From positions 6,528,389 to 6,592,388 of the forward strand of contig NC_043742.1 in NCBI RefSeq assembly GCF_004337985.1: a stretch of DNA of 64,000 nucleotides, in the 5' to 3' direction. This stretch comes from Pyricularia pennisetigena (lineage: Eukaryota; Ascomycota; Sordariomycetes; Magnaporthales; Pyriculariaceae). A model generated the notes under the pieces. The model had not been told where the DNA came from. It searched no databases and worked only from the letters and a program-made list of their open reading frames with translations. Positions 1-11,018 of this stretch are shown here, piece after piece. The position numbers and the translations under genes were made by a program. Numbering within the stretch: position 1 is the first letter of the stretch; each line of letters begins with the position of its first letter.

Positions 1-2249
1 GTTGCTTGACATGTAGGAAACGCAGGATAAAGGTACGTCAAAAACTCTCACCTCAACACAAAATCCGGTTTTCTTTTTCCTCTCTACCTACCCTTACCCT
101 TGCCCTTTCATCCCAAGTTGAATTTGGTCGGCCGAAGCGACAAGGATTGCGATCGATCGTTGGGACGTCTAGAGTGCACTCTAAAGTATGAAAAAGATTT
201 GCGAGCTCTGGAGTGCATCTTTTTTGGTGCCTATCCAAGCAAGCGGTCGTCTATTATATACTTTTGGACGATTTTCTTTTTCTCGCTTGGGAGTCGCTAG
301 AGGCTCGCTTGTTAGTACTAGACATGCGGCAAAGCGAGCGGCAATCTTGCTTGAACGAGCAAATCTTCAACCAAGTCGAGACATGAAATCCATGCAACAC
401 ACTTCCAAGCCCCGCGAACCCCGCCCGCCCTATGCCCGAAGAAACGACAGGCCGAAGAAAAAGAAAAAAGGCATAACATAAAACAAAATTATGGTTGTCC
501 TTGTCTGACTATGGATGAACTGCCCGTGACACACGCACACACGCACAAATGTTTCTTTGCACTACACCTGACAGGCAGCACGACATGCTAACCATTGTTT
601 TACCTTCCATGGGTTTCAGTGCGACGAGACACATCCCACCTGCAACAACTGCAAAAAATCCAAGCGGGAGTGTGCCGGGTACGACCCGCTATTTACCAAC
701 GTGACAACCCCGCCAGGCCCGTCAACCATCCAACCAGCATCCCTTCCTCCCCAAGCCACAGGTGCAGGCCCTGTTCCGGGTTCAGCTCCAGGCTCGATCA
801 CAGGCACAGCTCCTTCGACGGGCTCCCCCAGCCTGAGTCCTTACAGCAACCATCTGCCCGCGCCCGTGGTGCCCAGTAACTACGCGCCCGCGCCGACGCC
901 ACCCCAAGCTCACCACTACGACCCCAACCCCTCGTCGGCCTCTTCCGCCTCGGCCCCTGTTGCATTGTCGTCGTCGAATAGTATTGATTACTCGGGCGGC
1001 ATCGACCCCGCTCTCGACACAGGTACGGCGTCTTCGGCCATCCATCACCACAACCAACACAGCCACAGTATTCACCATCAGCACAACAGCAACACAAACC
1101 CAAACAGCATGAACCACCCTGAACACTATAGAGCCTGCAGTCCTGCATTTTACAACTCGTGTCCGCCTCTTCGCTTGCCCTAATTTTTTTCTTCTTTCGC
1201 AGCAGCAGCAGCAGCAGCAGCAGCTATCGCCGCGTTGTTTCTTTTTGTTGTTTGCTGCTGCTGGTCGCATTTCCGCTGCTCTTACTGCTGTCATTTTTCT
1301 TTTTCCCGTAACCTGCATCATGTCGGAAGCCGAACCCGAGGGAGCAGCATTGACTCACACTAGTACCCAGGCAAAGGTTATGAAGGTCGATGAGCTCTGC
1401 GCCCTTGCAGGGCCCCCTCCGCCACCTCCTCAGAATCCGCCGGGAAGAGAAACTCTTGACGAGATTCTCAAGATCTACTACGAAATCTACGTGCCTGGTC
1501 TTGCGTCCTTTTTTGAGACGCACTGGTACAACTTCAAGCCGGAGGGTACAAACCCAAGTACCATCCTCACCAAGAACGCAAATGCGGTAAATCTTCTTGC
1601 AAGCTTTCTGGATGCTCTTAACGAGACCAAGAAGAACACGGATGCGGCGCAGGTGGCTGCAGCAGGTGCTATAGAGACCCGCGTGGTTTGGGGGCTCGCC
1701 ACTCTCGCATATACGATACCTGCGGCGACTAATCCCGCGGGCGATGATCCTCTCCCTCAGGACAACGGCGCTGAGGTTCGCAACAGGCTGCACGTGTTCG
1801 AGACGCTTCTCTCTGGCACCTACCTCAACATCAACCCTTGCGTTCCACCACCGCGCAAGGGTGACCCGCACAGGATCAGGGAATTTGAATTTTGGTATTA
1901 TCTGGCCGAGTCCCTGCGCGTCGGCGAGGCGCCCAGCGTAGTACAACAGCGCGAGGCTGCCATATCGCGCATCCGGAACCTTTTGGACGGCCGCGAGAAC
2001 CGGGACGTGTGCTATTCGATACGAGTCCTCCGCGAGTTGGCGCCCAAGTTCCCCCCTGGGTTCGAGAGCTCGCTCCCGCAACATCTTGACGAGGGTGACC
2101 AACGCAACAGGCTTGCTGTGGCGGCGCAGTTCATCAAGGATGAAGCGCGGATCTCGGGAGGTACCACGAACGTTGCCAGGCGGCTCGCGGAGCTGGCCAT
2201 AAAGGCGTTTATATCCCCTGGGGTTAACATTGTCCGCAGGCCATCTTGA
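1..2249 (+). CDS. Zn2Cys6 transcription factor, 5' partial
   Basis: Probable fungal binuclear-zinc transcription factor; its start lies left of the window. Bases 3-32 encode CLTCRKRRIK. A 587-nt intron (33-619, GTACGT..CAG) follows, and the frame resumes at 620 with CDETHPTCNNCKKSKREC. Joined, the six cysteines have the spacing C-x2-C-x6-C-x6-C-x2-C-x6-C of a Gal4-type DNA-binding domain. A long Pro/Ser/His/Asn-rich linker runs to about 1180. The last exon, ending at the TGA at 2247-2249, carries a KVDELCAL..PPPPPP stretch and an alpha-helical body (about 1376-2249) like the C-terminal regulatory half of UPC2/moc3-type factors. The last intron is unresolved. One reading ends it at the CAG at 1200-1202 and adds a short poly-Gln. 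Another is donor 1022 (GTACGG) with acceptor 1329, which keeps phase. The DNA-binding domain is certain; target genes are unknown. Confidence 0.82.
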
Positions 2250-3741
2250 AACTGGGGTGATTCCGGACAGGAGAGAGACAAAAAGGAAAAGAAAGAAAAA
2301 AAAAGGAAAAATTAATCATACTATTACTTGCACACCGTTTCCTCATCGAAAAGCCAAAAAATCATCATCACCATCATCATCATCATCATCATCATTATCA
2401 TCATAATCGATCAACTTCGGCATCATGATTCTATCTACATCATCCTCAAGCATCTGCCTGGATCCCACTTAGTTCATTAATCTCATCCTACCTCTCAATC
2501 AACGCTTTATGACCTTTTCCAACTTGGCTTTGCATCCTTTTGCAATATGCTATATACCTATTTGTTTATATACCACTGTATAAAAAGTCTCCTATATTCT
2601 TATTACATTTTCTTTATATTCCCTTCATTTTCCTCTTCTCTTTTAAATATTCATACCAAAAAATAGCTGGGCTTCGGCGAATGCTAATAGGGGTGCGCGT
2701 GTGGCGCTGTAAGATATGTGCTGAAGCAAGAAAAAGAAATCTATAATTCTGCCATCATACCTGTTCTAGACCACTTCTCCAAAGATTTTTGAAGACTACT
2801 TCTGAGTCTTGAGACAAGATATCCCGTCAACAATCAACGTACCACTAGCTGGGCTCATTCCAGCGACTAGTAACGGAAACATCTGGATTCCCAGAACTAG
2901 TCTTGGTGCGCGTTTACTCTTGACCCCTATCTGATGTCAAGAATGCCTGTATCTCACGGAGACATGTCTTGGAAGGGTTCGTCCAGACCCAAGAGGATGT
3001 GTTATGCTCGCGTTTTGCTCTGCACAGCCCGGTAAATTTCATGGGTCGACAGTGTGCAAAGCTCCAAACCTCGGAGAAGGGCCAGATCGAGGCAAGTCGA
3101 CTCACCGAAGTTCCAGTTGCAAACTTATACTCTCCTTTGCACTGCCTTGCTTGGACTGAAACCCGACAGGGCCAAGCAGGACACGACGTCTCCTTCACCG
3201 CCGCGCTCTCCTGATGGGTTTCTCCGTTAAATACTCCGGGAGTTGCCATTAGCTGCCATTACTGGTCCGTTCCGCCGATGACGACTTTTTGCGTCATTTG
3301 TCAAAAGAGAAGAAAAAAGCCCAAACCCCCCGGATTTGCATTGTGACAGGCTTCCTTCCTTTGTGGATCTATCAGGATCCTCACTGGCCAATTTGATTTA
3401 TTTCCCTGTACGCGTGTGCTGAGACACGCTACGGGTTGCTCGTGGATCTGTCTATCTGACTCGAGGGACCCTCCGTTTGCCATACTGAGTCGCTTGTGCT
3501 GTTGCACGCGTCTGGGGTTGCTAGGGGTGTTTCTGTTGATCGCTTGTAAGATACACGAGTCGCAAGCAGGCTAAATATACAAGTATATAACACTGCAGGT
3601 TCCCTCTCTTCCCCACGAGGTATGACGATCATAATCAACCAAAGGTAGCTACTTTGAGGCGTGTGTTTTTTTTTTGTCGACTATTCATATTACTCCTCTT
3701 TTATTCTTCTTGTCCATCCCCAGCGTTAAACAAGATAAGCC
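2250..3741. other. intergenic, no gene seen
   Basis: About 1.5 kb between the Zn2Cys6 gene and the secreted-protein gene, both on the + strand. It is AT-rich with a CAT triplet array near the start and T-rich tracts before 2650. The short open frames here lack domain-like composition and I see no RNA gene. The last few hundred bases should hold the promoter of the 3742 gene. Confidence 0.6.
2361..2405. repeat. (CAT)n microsatellite
   Basis: An ATC/CAT triplet array of about 45 bp with a few interruptions, in the 3' flank of the Zn2Cys6 gene. It is non-coding. Confidence 0.9.
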
Positions 3742-4423
3742 ATGCTGCCTTTAGTCTCTTGTCTGCTCGCACTTTGGCCGCTTGCGGCACTAGCCGGACC
3801 GTCTCTCGAGCTCCAGAAGCGATCCGTCACTTGTCTCAAGCCCGGAGACACGGCAACGGCGACATGGACCAACAGCGCCGGGCAGACGTGCACCTTTACG
3901 GGCATCGTGGGGAGCAACTTTGGAGCCAACCCCGCCGGCTCAGGAGAGTGAGTCTGCCACGGGTCCTCCAAACCCACTTGGCAAAGGAAGATTGGGGGTG
4001 GGGTTTGTCTCTTTAGCTAACAGCCGTTGCGCCTTTCAGCTACTCGTGTAACGGCCGGTGCGGTGCTGGCTGCTCCGGAACCTCTCTGGGAAACGCTTAC
4101 ACCCAGGACTGCTTCTCCCATGACATGTGCTCCTTTTTCAACAATGCGAGCGGCGGCGCAAGGTGAGAAGGCGTGGCCCATTTTGTTTTGTCCGCGTCGC
4201 ACTTGTCGGGATGTGGGATTTGCAAAGAAAGAAGAGAAGAAAAAAGAAAACTGAAAGCTGACCTCGGTCGAACTAATGATATTGCAGTGACCCCAACTGC
4301 GGCGCGGCTTTCGACGCAGCTATCGACGACACCGCCTTCGGCACCTTGAGAGGCTGTGGGCAATCCAACCCCAACCCGCCAAACGACGTCTCTAAGCCCA
4401 CGACGCAGCCTATCTGTAGTTGA
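3742..4423 (+). CDS. small secreted Cys-rich protein, phospholipase A2-like motif
   Basis: Three exons (3742-3947, 4040-4162, 4288-4423) join in phase to 154 residues. Donors are GTGAGT and GTGAGA and both acceptors are CAG. Residues 1-19 are a clear signal peptide ending ALAG. A KR pair (LELQKR, about residue 27) is a probable Kex2 propeptide site. The mature part has about ten cysteines. The segment DCFSHDMCSFFNN resembles the CxxHDxC centre of phospholipase A2, in which His and Asp act with Ca2+, and is followed by NCGAAFDAAIDD, also seen in small secreted fungal PLA2-like proteins. It is therefore inferred to be an extracellular PLA2-fold protein, possibly a lipase or effector-like protein. 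Activity is not proven by sequence and the Ca2+ loop is not obvious. Confidence 0.72.
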
Positions 4424-5085
4424 ACGGTTTTTGTTTCTTTTTTTTTTTCCTTCTTCTTTCTATGGAAGCGGTCACAAGGCGTTGGAGGGAAGATTATCAG
4501 GTGCTGATGTTTCCGAGGTATAAATTCGCGGGCTCGGAAGAGCCAGTTCGGAAAGGAGCTGAGCTCTGCAGCGTGGGGGTGGGCAAAGGCAGGCCATGGA
4601 TGACTCCGGCCCCGGAGACCATGGCCAGGAGGGGCGGGAAGAAGGCCGCAGGCGGAATTTTTGGTACCTGGATTTCTACAGTGAGGGACCTGCCCACATT
4701 GAAAGCCATCCATTGGTGACTCCGAGTAAAGATAACGATCTTGTTTGTTAGGTGATACCCTGGAGCGTTAGAGTGTTTTAAGAGTATGGCATACGCTTAT
4801 TTTTAATCTTTATCTTTTTTTTTTTTTTTCGACCAATTGGTGACAGAAACAACAGACAAGACAGCTCTGGGAAGAGTCAATACTCACTGAGTCAACACCA
4901 GCCCAAGATAGCGCAAGCAACCCACATACACTTCGCCGCAGTTACGCTGATACAGTAAGTGTCCTTATCCAGATGGACTCCAAGAATAAAACTAACAATA
5001 CTAAAAATCTTCTATGGAGGCTTGATCCTTCCTTGACCTGCTTACTTGGTATTTCTTTCTCATACTATCGTGATACTCTCCTAGA
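4424..5085. other. intergenic, no gene seen
   Basis: Holds the 3' flank of the secreted protein and the promoter of the dehydrogenase gene. It has a T run at 4815-4829. An open frame from 4973 runs into the dehydrogenase but upstream of 5086 it reads 5' leader and the first intron, not protein. Confidence 0.6.
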
Positions 5086-6426
5086 ATGGCGAGCGAATCT
5101 ACAAGGGCGCGGCCCAAGGTGCTGCTTTTGGGAACAATCGATCAGTAAGAAGACAAATTTCCGCTCATTTAAAAAAGAACTGCTGGAGCGGCTCTTGCAT
5201 CCCATGAGACGATGCATCTCACGACAAGTGCTCTGTACCTCGGCTCAATCCACCCCCGTTGCCTTGCGCGTTGAAGCCCCTCTGCGAAACCACCCCTTGT
5301 TCGAGACTAACACAGACCCCCAACCCCCTACCACCAGCGCACACGAAGCCTGGGCAAACCTCTCGGCAAAAGCCGACATCGTCACGCCGATCTCGACGGA
5401 CCGCGCCTCCTTCCTCGCCGAGTGCGCGTCGGGCGCCTTCGCCGGGGTCGTGGCCGCATACCGCACCTTTGACAGCGGCAGGGTGACGGGCCGCGTCGAC
5501 GCGGAGCTGCTGGAGGCGCTGCCGGACACGCTCCGCTTCGTGTGCCACAACGGCGCCGGCTACGACCAGGTCGACGTGGCCGCGTGCACGGCGGCCGGCG
5601 TGCGCGTCAGCAACACGCCCTCGGCCGTCGACGACGCCACCGCCGACGCGGGCATCTTCCTCATGCTCGGCGCTCTGCGCAACTTTGGTCCCGGCATGCG
5701 GAGCTGCCGCGCCGGCGAGTGGCTCGGCACGCCCGCGCCCGCGCTGGGCCGCGACCCCCGCGGCAAAGTCCTCGGCGTCCTCGGCATGGGCGGCATCGGC
5801 AGGAACATGGCCAGGAAGGCCGCCGTGTTCGGCATGAAGATCCGCTATCACAACCGCACCAGGCTGTCGGCCGAGCTGGAGGCGGACTGCGGCGCCGAGT
5901 ATGTTGATTTCGACACGCTGCTCGCCACCAGCGATGTGCTGAGCTTGAACTTGCCGTTGAACGTAAGTCAGGGTCTTGCTTGGCATGCACGTTGAAAGTC
6001 ATGATGGGAAACAAAAAAAATAACTTGAAAAACAAATATCCCCGCCACCTCTACAAAAAAAAAAAAAAAAAAAAAAAACAGCCCAAAACCCGCCACACGA
6101 TATCCCACGCCGAGTTCGCCAAGATGAAGCCAGGCGTCGTGGTAGTCAACACGGCCCGCGGTGCCGTCATGGATGAGGCGGCGCTTGTGGCGGCGCTGGA
6201 CTCGGGCCGTGTCGCCTCGGCCGGCCTCGACGTCTACGAGGAGGAGCCCAAGGTCCACCCAGGACTGCTTGCCAACCACCGATGCATTCTGGTGCCGCAT
6301 ATGGGCACATACACCGAGGAGACCCAGACCAAGATGGAGGAGGTCGCCATATCAAACGTCGTTGCCGCCGTCGAGAAGGGTCAGCTCGTCACTGGCGTTC
6401 CGGAGCAGAGTGGCGTGACTTTGTGA
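5086..6426 (+). CDS. D-isomer-specific 2-hydroxyacid dehydrogenase (glyoxylate/hydroxypyruvate reductase type)
   Basis: NAD(P)-dependent reduction of 2-keto acids such as glyoxylate or hydroxypyruvate. Exons 5086-5144, 5338-5962 and 6082-6426 give 342 residues, the usual family length. Splice phases fit: CA|C restores GTIDHAHEAW. The Rossmann motif GVLGMGGIGRNMA (about residues 163-175) has GxGxxG. The catalytic triad motifs are present: Arg in NTARGAVMDE, Glu in GLDVYEEEP and His in VPHMGTY. There is no targeting signal, so a cytosolic enzyme is likely. Substrate preference within the family (GOR1-like, formate dehydrogenase-like, other) cannot be settled here. The second intron ends in a 24-nt poly(A) run directly before CAG. 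The gene converges on S-adenosylhomocysteinase. The coding part is very GC-rich, which produces long spurious antisense frames. Confidence 0.9.
6055..6078 (+). repeat. poly(A) tract at intron 3' end
   Basis: Twenty-four consecutive A immediately upstream of the CAG acceptor (6079-6081) of the dehydrogenase second intron. A pyrimidine tract would be expected there. Confidence 0.9.
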
Positions 6427-7091
6427 TTTCCTCATTCCCCCAAGTTCACTTTGCCTGTACTGCTTCGGATCGGTTAGACAACTTGAACTTGAAACTTATC
6501 CCCTATTCACACCGCACTGGACACCATTTCCAAGCTTTCATCTTATACTTCGTCACAAGTGCCAAATCACCCATCCGATGGGCTCAAAAGGATGCCAGTC
6601 ATGCCAAATCTCGTTTTTGTCTATATCCGTGGCCTGGTTGAATGGGCCGCTCACCACCTAAATACTGGCATTCATGCCATTTGCCACCCTTTCCTGTGGG
6701 TTGACATAGCCTAGACATATAAAACAAACCAAAAACCCGTACCAAGTGGACAAAAAAAAAAGAACGCCTTTCCTTTGGTTAAACACAGAAAATTCGTCCG
6801 TAAGGAATGGTGGGGATATCATCATCATGCTGCCAACGCCGAACTTTTGTTGAAAAGATGGTTCAGTTGCCTGCCCGTTTTCCCACCTTGATTCCAGTAG
6901 TATATGTCCCCAAATGTACGAACCATAATAAAATGCATTAAAAATCCCATTTGCTTTCGTTACCCGTATAGCTTGGTTGTTGAATTAGTAGCGTCCGGCC
7001 GGCGGTGTAGATAGACCGGCACGTGGGGTATTCGGTATAGCCTCGCGATGAACACGACGCGTGATGCATCGACGAGGTCACACGCATACGC
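6427..7091. other. convergent intergenic region (two 3' flanks)
   Basis: Shared 3' region of the dehydrogenase (+) and S-adenosylhomocysteinase (-). It contains AATAAA-like and A-rich stretches; no gene or RNA is recognisable. Confidence 0.6.
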
Positions 7092-8441
7092 TTAGTAGCG
7101 GTAGTGCTCGGGCTTGTAAGGGCCCTCAGCCGGCAGGCTGAGGTACTCGGCCTGGACGGGAGTGAGGGTCGAAAGCTCGACGTTGCAGTGGGCCAGGTGC
7201 AGCTTGGCGACCTCCTCGTCGAGGATCTTGGGCAGCACGTAAACCTTCTTCTCAAGCTTGCCAGACTTGGCAAACTCGACGTACTTCTTGCCGAAAGCCT
7301 CGTCGTTGTTCTTGTAGAGCATGATCTGAGCCAGGACCTGGTTGGTGAAGGAGCAGGACATGACGAACGAAGAGTGGCCGGTGGCACAGCCCAAGTTGAC
7401 CAGACGACCCTCAGCCAGGAGGATGATGTGACGGCCGTTAGCCATCAGGAAGCGGTCGACTTGGGGCTTGATGTTCTGGACGCTCTTGGCGTTGGCCTTG
7501 AGCCAGGCAACATCGATCTCAATGTCGAAGTGGCCAATGTTGCAGACGATGGCGTCGTTGGGCATAGCCTCGAAGTGCTTGCCGACCAGGATGTCACGGC
7601 AACCAGTGGTGGTGACGAAGATCTGACCGACGGGAGCAGCCTTCTCCATGGTAGTGACCTGGAATCCGGCCATGGCAGCCTGGAGGGCGTTGATGGGGTC
7701 GATCTCAGTAACGATGACGCGAGCACCCATGCCGTGCAGGGCCATGGCGCAGCCCTTGCCGACATCACCGTAGCCAGCGACGACGGCAATCTTGCCAGCA
7801 ATCATGACATCAGTGGCACGCTTGATACCGTCAACAAGCGATTCACGGCAGCCGTACAGGTTGTCGAACTTGGACTTGGTGACCGAGTCGTTGACGTTGA
7901 TGGCAGGGACCAGGAGCTTGCCCTCCTTGAGCATCTTGTAAAGGTGGTGGACACCGGTGGTGGTCTCCTCCGAGACACCGTAGCAGTCAGCCAGCATCTC
8001 GGGGTACTTGTCGTGGACGAGGTGGGTAAGGTCACCACCGTCGTCAAGAATCAGGTTCAGCTTCTTGCCGTCCTTGAAGGCCAGGAGCTGCTGCTCGAGG
8101 CACCAGTTGTACTCCTCCTCAGTCTCGCCCTTCCAGGCAAAGACGGGGACACCGGCGGCGGCAATGGCAGCAGCGGCGTGGTCCTGGGTGGAGAAGATGT
8201 TGCATGAAGTCCAGGTGACCTCGGCGCCCAGCGCAGTCAGGGTCTCGATAAGGACAGCAGTCTGGATGGTCATGTGCAAGCAACCGGCGATACGGGCGCC
8301 CTTGAGCGGCTGGTCGGCAGCGTACTTCTCACGGGTTTGCATCAGACCAGGCATCTCGTTCTCGGCCAGCTCGATCTCCTTGCGGCCGAAGGCGGCAAGA
8401 GAGAGGTCGGCGACCTTGAACTTGTGTGCGGGGGCAGCCAT
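7092..8441 (-). CDS. SAH1: S-adenosylhomocysteinase (SAH hydrolase)
   Basis: Reversibly hydrolyses S-adenosylhomocysteine to homocysteine and adenosine in the cytosol, removing the product inhibitor of methyltransferases. One uninterrupted 449-codon frame matches the usual fungal length. Visible signatures are [15 protein letters not shown] (about 54-68), the substrate-binding [11 protein letters not shown] (184-194, with the conserved Lys and Asp), the NAD-binding GYGDVGKG (223-230) and the invariant C-terminal KPEHYRY. The start [10 protein letters not shown] fits family N-termini. A 64-nt intron probably lies in the 5' leader. Codon use is strongly biased, as expected for a highly expressed gene. 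A 367-codon open frame on the opposite strand is a by-product of that bias. A mitochondrial SAM carrier lies 7 kb away, the only functional link nearby. Confidence 0.97.
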   Translation of the reverse strand: MAAPAHKFKVADLSLAAFGRKEIELAENEMPGLMQTREKYAADQPLKGARIAGCLHMTIQTAVLIETLTALGAEVTWTSCNIFSTQDHAAAAIAAAGVPVFAWKGETEEEYNWCLEQQLLAFKDGKKLNLILDDGGDLTHLVHDKYPEMLADCYGVSEETTTGVHHLYKMLKEGKLLVPAINVNDSVTKSKFDNLYGCRESLVDGIKRATDVMIAGKIAVVAGYGDVGKGCAMALHGMGARVIVTEIDPINALQAAMAGFQVTTMEKAAPVGQIFVTTTGCRDILVGKHFEAMPNDAIVCNIGHFDIEIDVAWLKANAKSVQNIKPQVDRFLMANGRHIILLAEGRLVNLGCATGHSSFVMSCSFTNQVLAQIMLYKNNDEAFGKKYVEFAKSGKLEKKVYVLPKILDEEVAKLHLAHCNVELSTLTPVQAEYLSLPAEGPYKPEHYRY

Positions 8442-8459
8442 TGTGAGACTAAGTGAGTG

Positions 8460-8523
8460 CTGCAGGTCAGATCCGTGCCCTCTCAGACGAATGATTGATT
8501 GAGCGGAATGATGATGAACTTAC
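8460..8523 (-). other. probable 5'-UTR intron of SAH hydrolase
   Basis: Read on the minus strand, GTAAGT begins at 8523 and CTGCAG ends at 8460, with a CTGAC branch-like site just before the acceptor. The exon then continues to the ATG at 8441. An alternative acceptor (CTTAG) lies a few bases further on. Confidence 0.55.
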
Positions 8524-9758
8524 AGAGAACCTAAAACTTGGGGGAGAAAAAGAGATAAAGGACTGCTAGACAAGATTATGCAGTATTTTAGTCTCAAAGA
8601 GCTTGCAATACTGTTTGATCTACCCCGCAAGAAGTTCTTCCTGCTTGCAAATCTCGTTGTACTCGGGTGTGAGACTTGGGCTTGACAGGCACGTACCTTT
8701 TCACAGAGGGTAAAATGAGGGTCAATGAAGGAGAAAGCAGTTCAAGCACAAAAGGATGAACAGATGGGAGGCGGACATCAAGGTTTTTAAAAAAAAAAAG
8801 AAAAAAAGCTGACAAGAGAGAGGAGCTCGAATTTCCAAAGTAGGGTCCCCTCCACTACGTGGGGCAATTTTGCCAAACAGCTCGCGGTGAAGCAGATTGA
8901 AGCTTGAACCTTGCCCAATTGAGAAGAGTGCCCCTCCATAACCCCTCTCCAAGGTTTCGGCAGCTGCGTGAAAGGGTGCCCAGACAGTTCATGGACCCAA
9001 GTTGGGAACCAAGTCAGGTTGTCGGTTCGGTGCACATGATAACTTTATTCGGTATTTCGAATGTGTTTATATATATGAAAAAAAAAAAAAAAAAAAAAAA
9101 AAACCCCAAAAAAACCAAACCTACAATTCGGAAGCGTGTCAAGCAAACTTGGCCAGAGGTACTGCTCTAAAATGAGAAAATCCGATCTAGAATAGAGTCT
9201 AGATCTAATCTAGCAATACTTGCACAACCTCGTCCGTGCTTCCCAGTTGAAAGACCAGACGTCCTTAGAGAAGCCCGAAACCACCGAGTCCGAAGTTGAT
9301 GCTTGCGCCACCCCACTTCGGACGCGGCATTGAATACTGCCTGCGATGCCTTCAGACTCGTCAAGAGTTTGCGCTGTGTCGCAGAGGAAGAACCATGCTC
9401 CGGCCGATCGCGGTATCTCCAGGTAGGACTACAGGTGGGCGTGCTTGGCTGGTTCTTGGATTGATTGCCTTGAACTCAAACCCACGGCTTGCTCGATTCA
9501 TGAGTTTTCTGCCCCTCCCATCGATTCTCTAAAATCACGAGAAACAAACCAATCGCACGCCGCCAAACCAGCCACGCTCTGTATCCGGCGTTCCCCGTGC
9601 CGTTCACATCCTGACCAACGAAGAATCCCTTAATAAACCCTTGAACGCCATACAATATGCACATCCATTAGAAGAAGCACGGCTGTCGTCCGAGGCCGTG
9701 ATAGATAAGTCTTTTTTTCACATCATTTCCCTAGCGAGCTTTTTGTTTTTTTTTTTTT
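8524..9758. other. intergenic, promoter region of SAH hydrolase
   Basis: Upstream region of S-adenosylhomocysteinase, meeting the 3' flank of the eIF3h gene. It contains a 26-nt A run (9078-9103), a cluster of CTAG/TCTAGA words at 9184-9213 and a T run just before 9759. No credible gene is seen. Confidence 0.6.
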
Positions 9759-11018
9759 TTACTCGGTCAAAAGGCTCCCCCGAACTGCAAACATCTTTGC
9801 ACTGACGTTGGCCGTGAATCCGTCAACCTGCTTGCTGTACTGCTCAACTTGCCTGGCATTCAGCATGCCCTCAAGCCTGCTAGGCTCTTGGGGCAGCTTG
9901 AATAGCCTCTTCCACTCATCATCTGGCAGCGGCTCCTGCTTTGCCGCAGCACGCGCGGCATTCTCAGCCTTGCGCTTGGCTTGCCACGCCGTAATCTTGG
10001 CCTGCTCCCGGGTCATCTGGCGTTGGTAGTACTGGTGGTTGTTCAGGTCCGTGTAGTGTGCCTCTATGCTGTCGAGCAGAAGATCGCATGTCTTCTCCAG
10101 GAAGGGGTCAATCGACAGCTCCAGAGAGTCGATCGAAGGGTATGGGGGGATGTTGACCGGCCCCCTCTGGAGTGCTGCCAGAGAGGCGGGAATGGGGATT
10201 TCCGAGCCGGCAGCAGGCGCTGACGAGATCTGGTGTAGGTAAGTAGTGAGGAGGTGCGAGTTGTGAATTACAACGGGCATCTCAATGAGAATATCCTTGT
10301 ATGTGAGTTTGGTTTTCTGGAGGCTATAGTAAATTTAAATTTAGTATATTAGCGGAAACTCTCAGCATCAGTCGGTCTTGAATCAGGAGAGTTTGTACTT
10401 TTCGGTGGTGAACTTGTTCTCTTTGAGGGCTGTCATAAAGGCAGTAGAGAGTCTGAAGGCGCGCAGGGACAGCGAGGCCTGTGAACTCCTGCTCACGTCA
10501 TAGACAAGAGCGATTGCCTTGGGGTTTTCGCGTTGGTAGTGTGCCTGGTTCTCGATGAAGCTCATCGTGACAAAGTTGCCCATGGTTGCGCTTGTGTACC
10601 AGCCCACGCAGTTCGCGTCAACGTTGACCTCGCGCAAGTGCTTGATCATCTCGGCCTGGTACATCAGGTTCGCCTTGGACCTGGGGGCGGCAGCGGCCTG
10701 TGCTGAGGCATCGCGCTCGCTCTGGTGGCTGTCGACGTTGGCGACGTCGACGGTGGGGAAGTTGAGCGAGTTGGTAACCTCCACAAGGGTGTCATTGTCC
10801 ATGCCCACGATCGATCCGGTCGCGATGGTCGGGAAAGACGACGAGCAGTGCTTGGCTATCTTCATCACAACCTAAAGGCCATACCATGGGCATTTCTTAG
10901 TGACTTGCACAGTGGGGCCAAACCCTCCTACATCGATCACTTTCGGATTGCGGGCGCCACGTACCAGTGCTTCCACCTGCACCGACTTGATCGGCGACTC
11001 CTTGAAAGCGTCCGCCAT
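9759..11018 (-). CDS. eukaryotic translation initiation factor 3 subunit h
   Basis: MPN-domain, non-catalytic subunit of eIF3, which scaffolds 40S ribosome recruitment. On the minus strand the exons are 11018-10965, 10871-10399 and 10323-9759, giving 363 residues. Exon 1 encodes [18 protein letters not shown] and stops at a GTACGT donor. The next exon resumes VVMKIAKHC, so [12 protein letters not shown] is continuous as in fungal eIF3h. The second junction gives [19 protein letters not shown]. The MPN core holds [20 protein letters not shown] (the VGWYxS signature) and LVYDVSRS. The C-terminal third is helical and charged ([19 protein letters not shown]). A JAMM protease HxH...D set is not evident, as expected for subunit h. 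Confidence 0.94.

Noticed and set aside
4973..5085. N-terminal extension of the dehydrogenase in the open frame from 4973
   Set aside because: The frame reads leader and intron. The spliced ATG at 5086 gives a family-like N-terminus (RPKVLLLGTIDHAHEAW).
5219..5986. 255-codon minus-strand frame over the dehydrogenase
   Set aside because: Composition is typical of antisense to GC-rich coding sequence, and the plus-strand enzyme is certain.
7104..8207. 367-codon open frame on the + strand opposite S-adenosylhomocysteinase
   Set aside because: It is an antisense by-product of strong codon bias. Its Val/Gly/Asp-rich sequence has no domain, while the minus-strand protein is unmistakable.
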